The position numbers and the translations under genes are program-made. Of a DNA stretch of 64,000 bases, positions 61,703 to 64,000 are shown in pieces; positions within the stretch are counted from its first letter, which is position 1, and each line of letters begins with the position of its first letter. The notes under the pieces are model-generated. The model saw only the letters and a list, made by a program, of their open reading frames with translations, was not told where the DNA came from and did no database searches. This stretch comes from Eutypella sp. D-1 (Eukaryota > Ascomycota > Sordariomycetes > Xylariales > Diatrypaceae): contig JAJTTP010000008.1 of assembly GCA_023313575.1 (NCBI GenBank), forward strand, positions 558,001 to 622,000, written 5' to 3'.

Positions 61703-62862
61703 ATGTCCGGACGGTCAGCACTCCGCCTTACCCGGGCCGCGGCGCCTCTATTCTCGTCTCGCCCGGTCGCGGCGAGGGCGTTCCCAGTAACACAGAAGAG
61801 CTTCAGCCAGACAGCGGCAGCGCGGTCGTCGCGGCGCGAGGGCGGTGAGATCCCCGTGTCGAACTACGCCCCAGGCGCCAAGGGCGCCTCAGGCAGCATC
61901 CCCGTCAACCGCGCCTCAGCGGCGGGAAAGCCCGCGCCCATTGACGCTGAGGAGGATGGCGACGTCACCCCGCTCTCCCAGCAGGTCTATTCCACCATGC
62001 CGCCTACCATGCAGAAGATGTCCGTGATGGGCAAGGTGGTCATCGTCACCGGGTAAGTTTCTTAGGACAGCCTGCCTACTAGCGCAAACGACAACAACAA
62101 GGGCGGGAAAAGACTAACAGGAAATCCAATAGAGGCGCTCGGGGACTCGGAAACCACATGGCGCGGGCGTGCGCAGAGGCAGGAGCTAAGGCGCTGGTGA
62201 TCTTCGACGCGAACCAGGAGACGGGCGACGCGGCGGCGGCCGAGCTGCACGGGAAGACGGGATTGCCGGTGACGTTCTTCAAGGTGGACGTGCGGGACGG
62301 GGCGGCGATCAACGCGGCGCTGGAGTCAGTAGAGTCGCTATACGGGTCGCCGGACGTGTTGATCAACAGCGCGGGCATCGCGGACAGCAACATCAAGGCG
62401 GAGACGTACGACCCGGCGATGTTCCGCCGCCTGATCGACATCAACCTCACGGGGTCGTTCCTGATGGCGCAGGCGGTGGGCCGGTCGATGATGAAGGCGG
62501 GAAAGCCCGGGTCGCTGGTCCTGGTCGCCAGCATGAGCGGCTCCGTGGTCAACTACCCGCAGGAGCAGAGCTGCTACAACGCGTCCAAGGCGGGCGTGGT
62601 GCAGCTGGGCAAGTCGCTCGCCGCCGAGTGGGCCAAGCACGGCATCCGCGTCAACTGCATCAGCCCGGGCTACATGGACACGGCGCTGAACCGCGTCCCC
62701 GCCCTCGAGGCCCAGAAGAAGATCTGGCGCTCCCTCACCCCGCAGGACCGCCTCGGCGCCGTCGACGACCTCAACGGCCTCGCTGTCTTCCTCGCCAGCG
62801 ACGCCAGCGGCTTCATGACCGGCGCCAACGTCCTCATCGACGGCGGCTACACCTGCTACTAA
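61703..62862 (+). CDS. Mitochondrial-type short-chain dehydrogenase/reductase (polyol dehydrogenase-like)
   Basis: Two exons, 61703-62052 and 62133-62862, joined across an 80-bp GTAAGT...TAG intron with a CTAAC branch site, give 359 residues. The first 35 or so residues are rich in Arg, Ser and Ala with no acidic residue (RSALRLTRAAAPLFSSRPVAARAF), a good mitochondrial presequence. The classical SDR fold follows: cofactor motif T116-GGARGLG formed at the splice junction, N195-SAG (variant of NNAG), catalytic Ser252, Tyr265 and Lys269 (YNASK), PG motif ISPGYMDT and a C-terminal GGYTCY. The sequence resembles fungal D-arabinitol 2-dehydrogenase, sorbose reductase and mannitol dehydrogenase proteins, so an NAD(P)-dependent polyol/ketose interconversion is likely, but the substrate cannot be read from sequence. 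Asp142 at the end of strand 2 (IFDANQ) would favour NAD(H) over NADP(H). AATAAA lies at 62924. The gene is markedly GC-rich compared with its flanks, especially in exon 2. Confidence 0.94.
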
Positions 62863-64000
62863 AAAGCGCCCCATCCCCGAATGTCAAGGTGATGATGAAG
62901 CGGACCTTCCGCCCGCCACGACTAATAAATGTGAATGCGGCTTTGGGCTCTATTTTTTACCGATTCGGCTTAAGGGAAATTGCGGCGCGGATCTGTTTGC
63001 GCCGGATAAAACCTCTATTCTATCCGCGATGTAACCTCGGACCCGCCATTGTCAGGCGACTTTTGGTTACCCTGGGATTTTGGGGGCGCCGCCACCGGAT
63101 GGGCGGGGGGAGAGACCTCTGAAACGTTACTCGACTTAACGCGCGCGTACGGCGCGGCGTGAGACTTTTGACCCTTACGCGTCCTAGCCTCTGTACCTCG
63201 GGGCGTTTCGCGTTCTCGTGTCGCCTGCGCATTGGTGTGTGGCTCTTTTTCGCACCATCCAATCTATCCACCTACCTAAACCTATCCGAAGAACCAATTT
63301 CAACGGCACGAAAAGCGCACCCACCATCATACTTTCAAAAATTATTCATACTACCGCATGCATTGGTGTGTTGGAGTCGCGGTTTCAGGCGCATGTGCAT
63401 GTACGGTGGAAGGGAAAAGGGGAGGGTAATGTCAAGCCCAGCAACTTGCGGAAAAGTCGCGAGGAGGGATAGAAATGGGATGAATGGAGGGAGGGGATGT
63501 TTTAGTTTTCCAGCACCGGCGCAGCGTCTACTTTTTTGGGGTTGTCTTGGCATAATGAGACAAAGTATAGATTTCATGGGAGTTATAACATCCCCCCAAG
63601 AGACGGAACGGAACGGCATATAGAATAGATATACTGGGTTCGCGTATATATATATATCCCTCCCAATTTTATAGAGCTAGTAGTCGGGTTGGCTGGCACC
63701 TGTGAACAGAATTCCTCCAGACTCTAACGCCCTTCGGCCGCATCTTGAGCATTTAACTATTCCCCCCTACACATGAATCCCCTACATAATGAAATCTAAA
63801 CCTAACGTACATAGTAGTCTGACACAGTAAGTAGATACGTCTAGGTAGGGCCCAAGTAGCTCTTCCCATCCACGCCTGCTGAGCAGCTGGGCAAAGCTAC
63901 TCGAGAGCTTTTCAGGGCAGAAGTGGGGAGTTTCAAAATAGATGCTTACTTGAGTTGGGGCTGTGATATCTTAGGAGTAGGTACGACCATATATATCGGC
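62863..64000. other. Right-edge intergenic DNA
   Basis: No supported gene. The frame of about 150 codons near 63159-63623 has no recognisable domain and overlaps an antisense frame. A TA microsatellite lies near 63644-63656. Confidence 0.5.
62924..62929 (+). terminator. Candidate poly(A) signal AATAAA
   Basis: An AATAAA lies about 60 bp after the SDR stop codon. This is plausible 3'-end signal spacing, from sequence only. Confidence 0.45.

Noticed and set aside
62628..63122. Second frame of 164 codons overlapping the SDR gene
   Set aside because: A shadow frame of GC-rich coding sequence (Arg/Pro-rich). The SDR frame has the catalytic motifs.
1..64000. Transposons, 5S or other rRNA, CRISPR arrays
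   Set aside because: I looked for transposase or reverse-transcriptase motifs, terminal repeats with target duplications, the fungal 5S consensus and regularly spaced repeats. None was seen. A sequence search against a fungal repeat library would be decisive.

Overview
The window reads as nuclear DNA of a filamentous ascomycete (Pezizomycotina, most likely a Sordariomycete). The reasons are short introns (mostly 52-251 bp) with GTAAGT-like donors and CTAAC/CTGAC-like branch points, a fungal-type SREBP, a KHA1-type cation/H+ antiporter, a LaeA-like methyltransferase, and long AT-richer intergenic stretches with microsatellites, homopolymers and many copies of a TACCTAGGTA-type palindrome. I see no transposase, reverse transcriptase, rRNA, CRISPR array or bacterial-style operon. 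Gene density is low: eight protein genes and one tRNA-like gene in 64 kb.

Plus strand, left to right: a proline/serine-rich single-pass membrane protein (553-2133); a membrane-bound bHLH sterol/hypoxia regulator of the SREBP family (7734-10851, one intron); a KHA1-type K+(Na+)/H+ antiporter (16292-19379, four introns); a LaeA-like SAM methyltransferase (25646-27002, two introns); and an intronless, almost wholly repetitive secreted protein made of VHVT-ET and PPEHEM repeats (32956-34665).

Minus strand: the CCR4-NOT subunit RCD1/CAF40 (40151-38792, one intron); a KIN1/MARK-type kinase with a C-terminal KA1 domain (46699-42897, two introns, one of them GC-AG); a tRNA-like gene with an insert in the anticodon arm (50220-50114); and a large multidomain protein (55994-50909, nine introns in my model, one GC-AG). 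The plus-strand gene at 61703-62862 is a mitochondrial-looking short-chain dehydrogenase.

The most interesting locus is the minus-strand gene 55994-50909. Joined across its introns it encodes one open frame of about 1391 residues holding a Cys-rich zinc-binding N-terminus, a P-loop GTPase-like domain (GETGAGKST, DCEG, NATD), a RING-like finger and a C-terminal patatin phospholipase domain with altered catalytic motifs. This looks like a nucleotide-switched, possibly ubiquitin-linked phospholipase and recalls the logic of innate-immunity effector proteins. Second is the repetitive secreted protein at 32956-34665.

The genes do not form an evident pathway. SREBP, KIN1 and RCD1 are housekeeping regulators, KHA1 is for ion homeostasis, and no biosynthetic cluster surrounds the methyltransferase. 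Exon limits were read by eye from splice signals and reading-frame continuity and are unconfirmed by transcripts.
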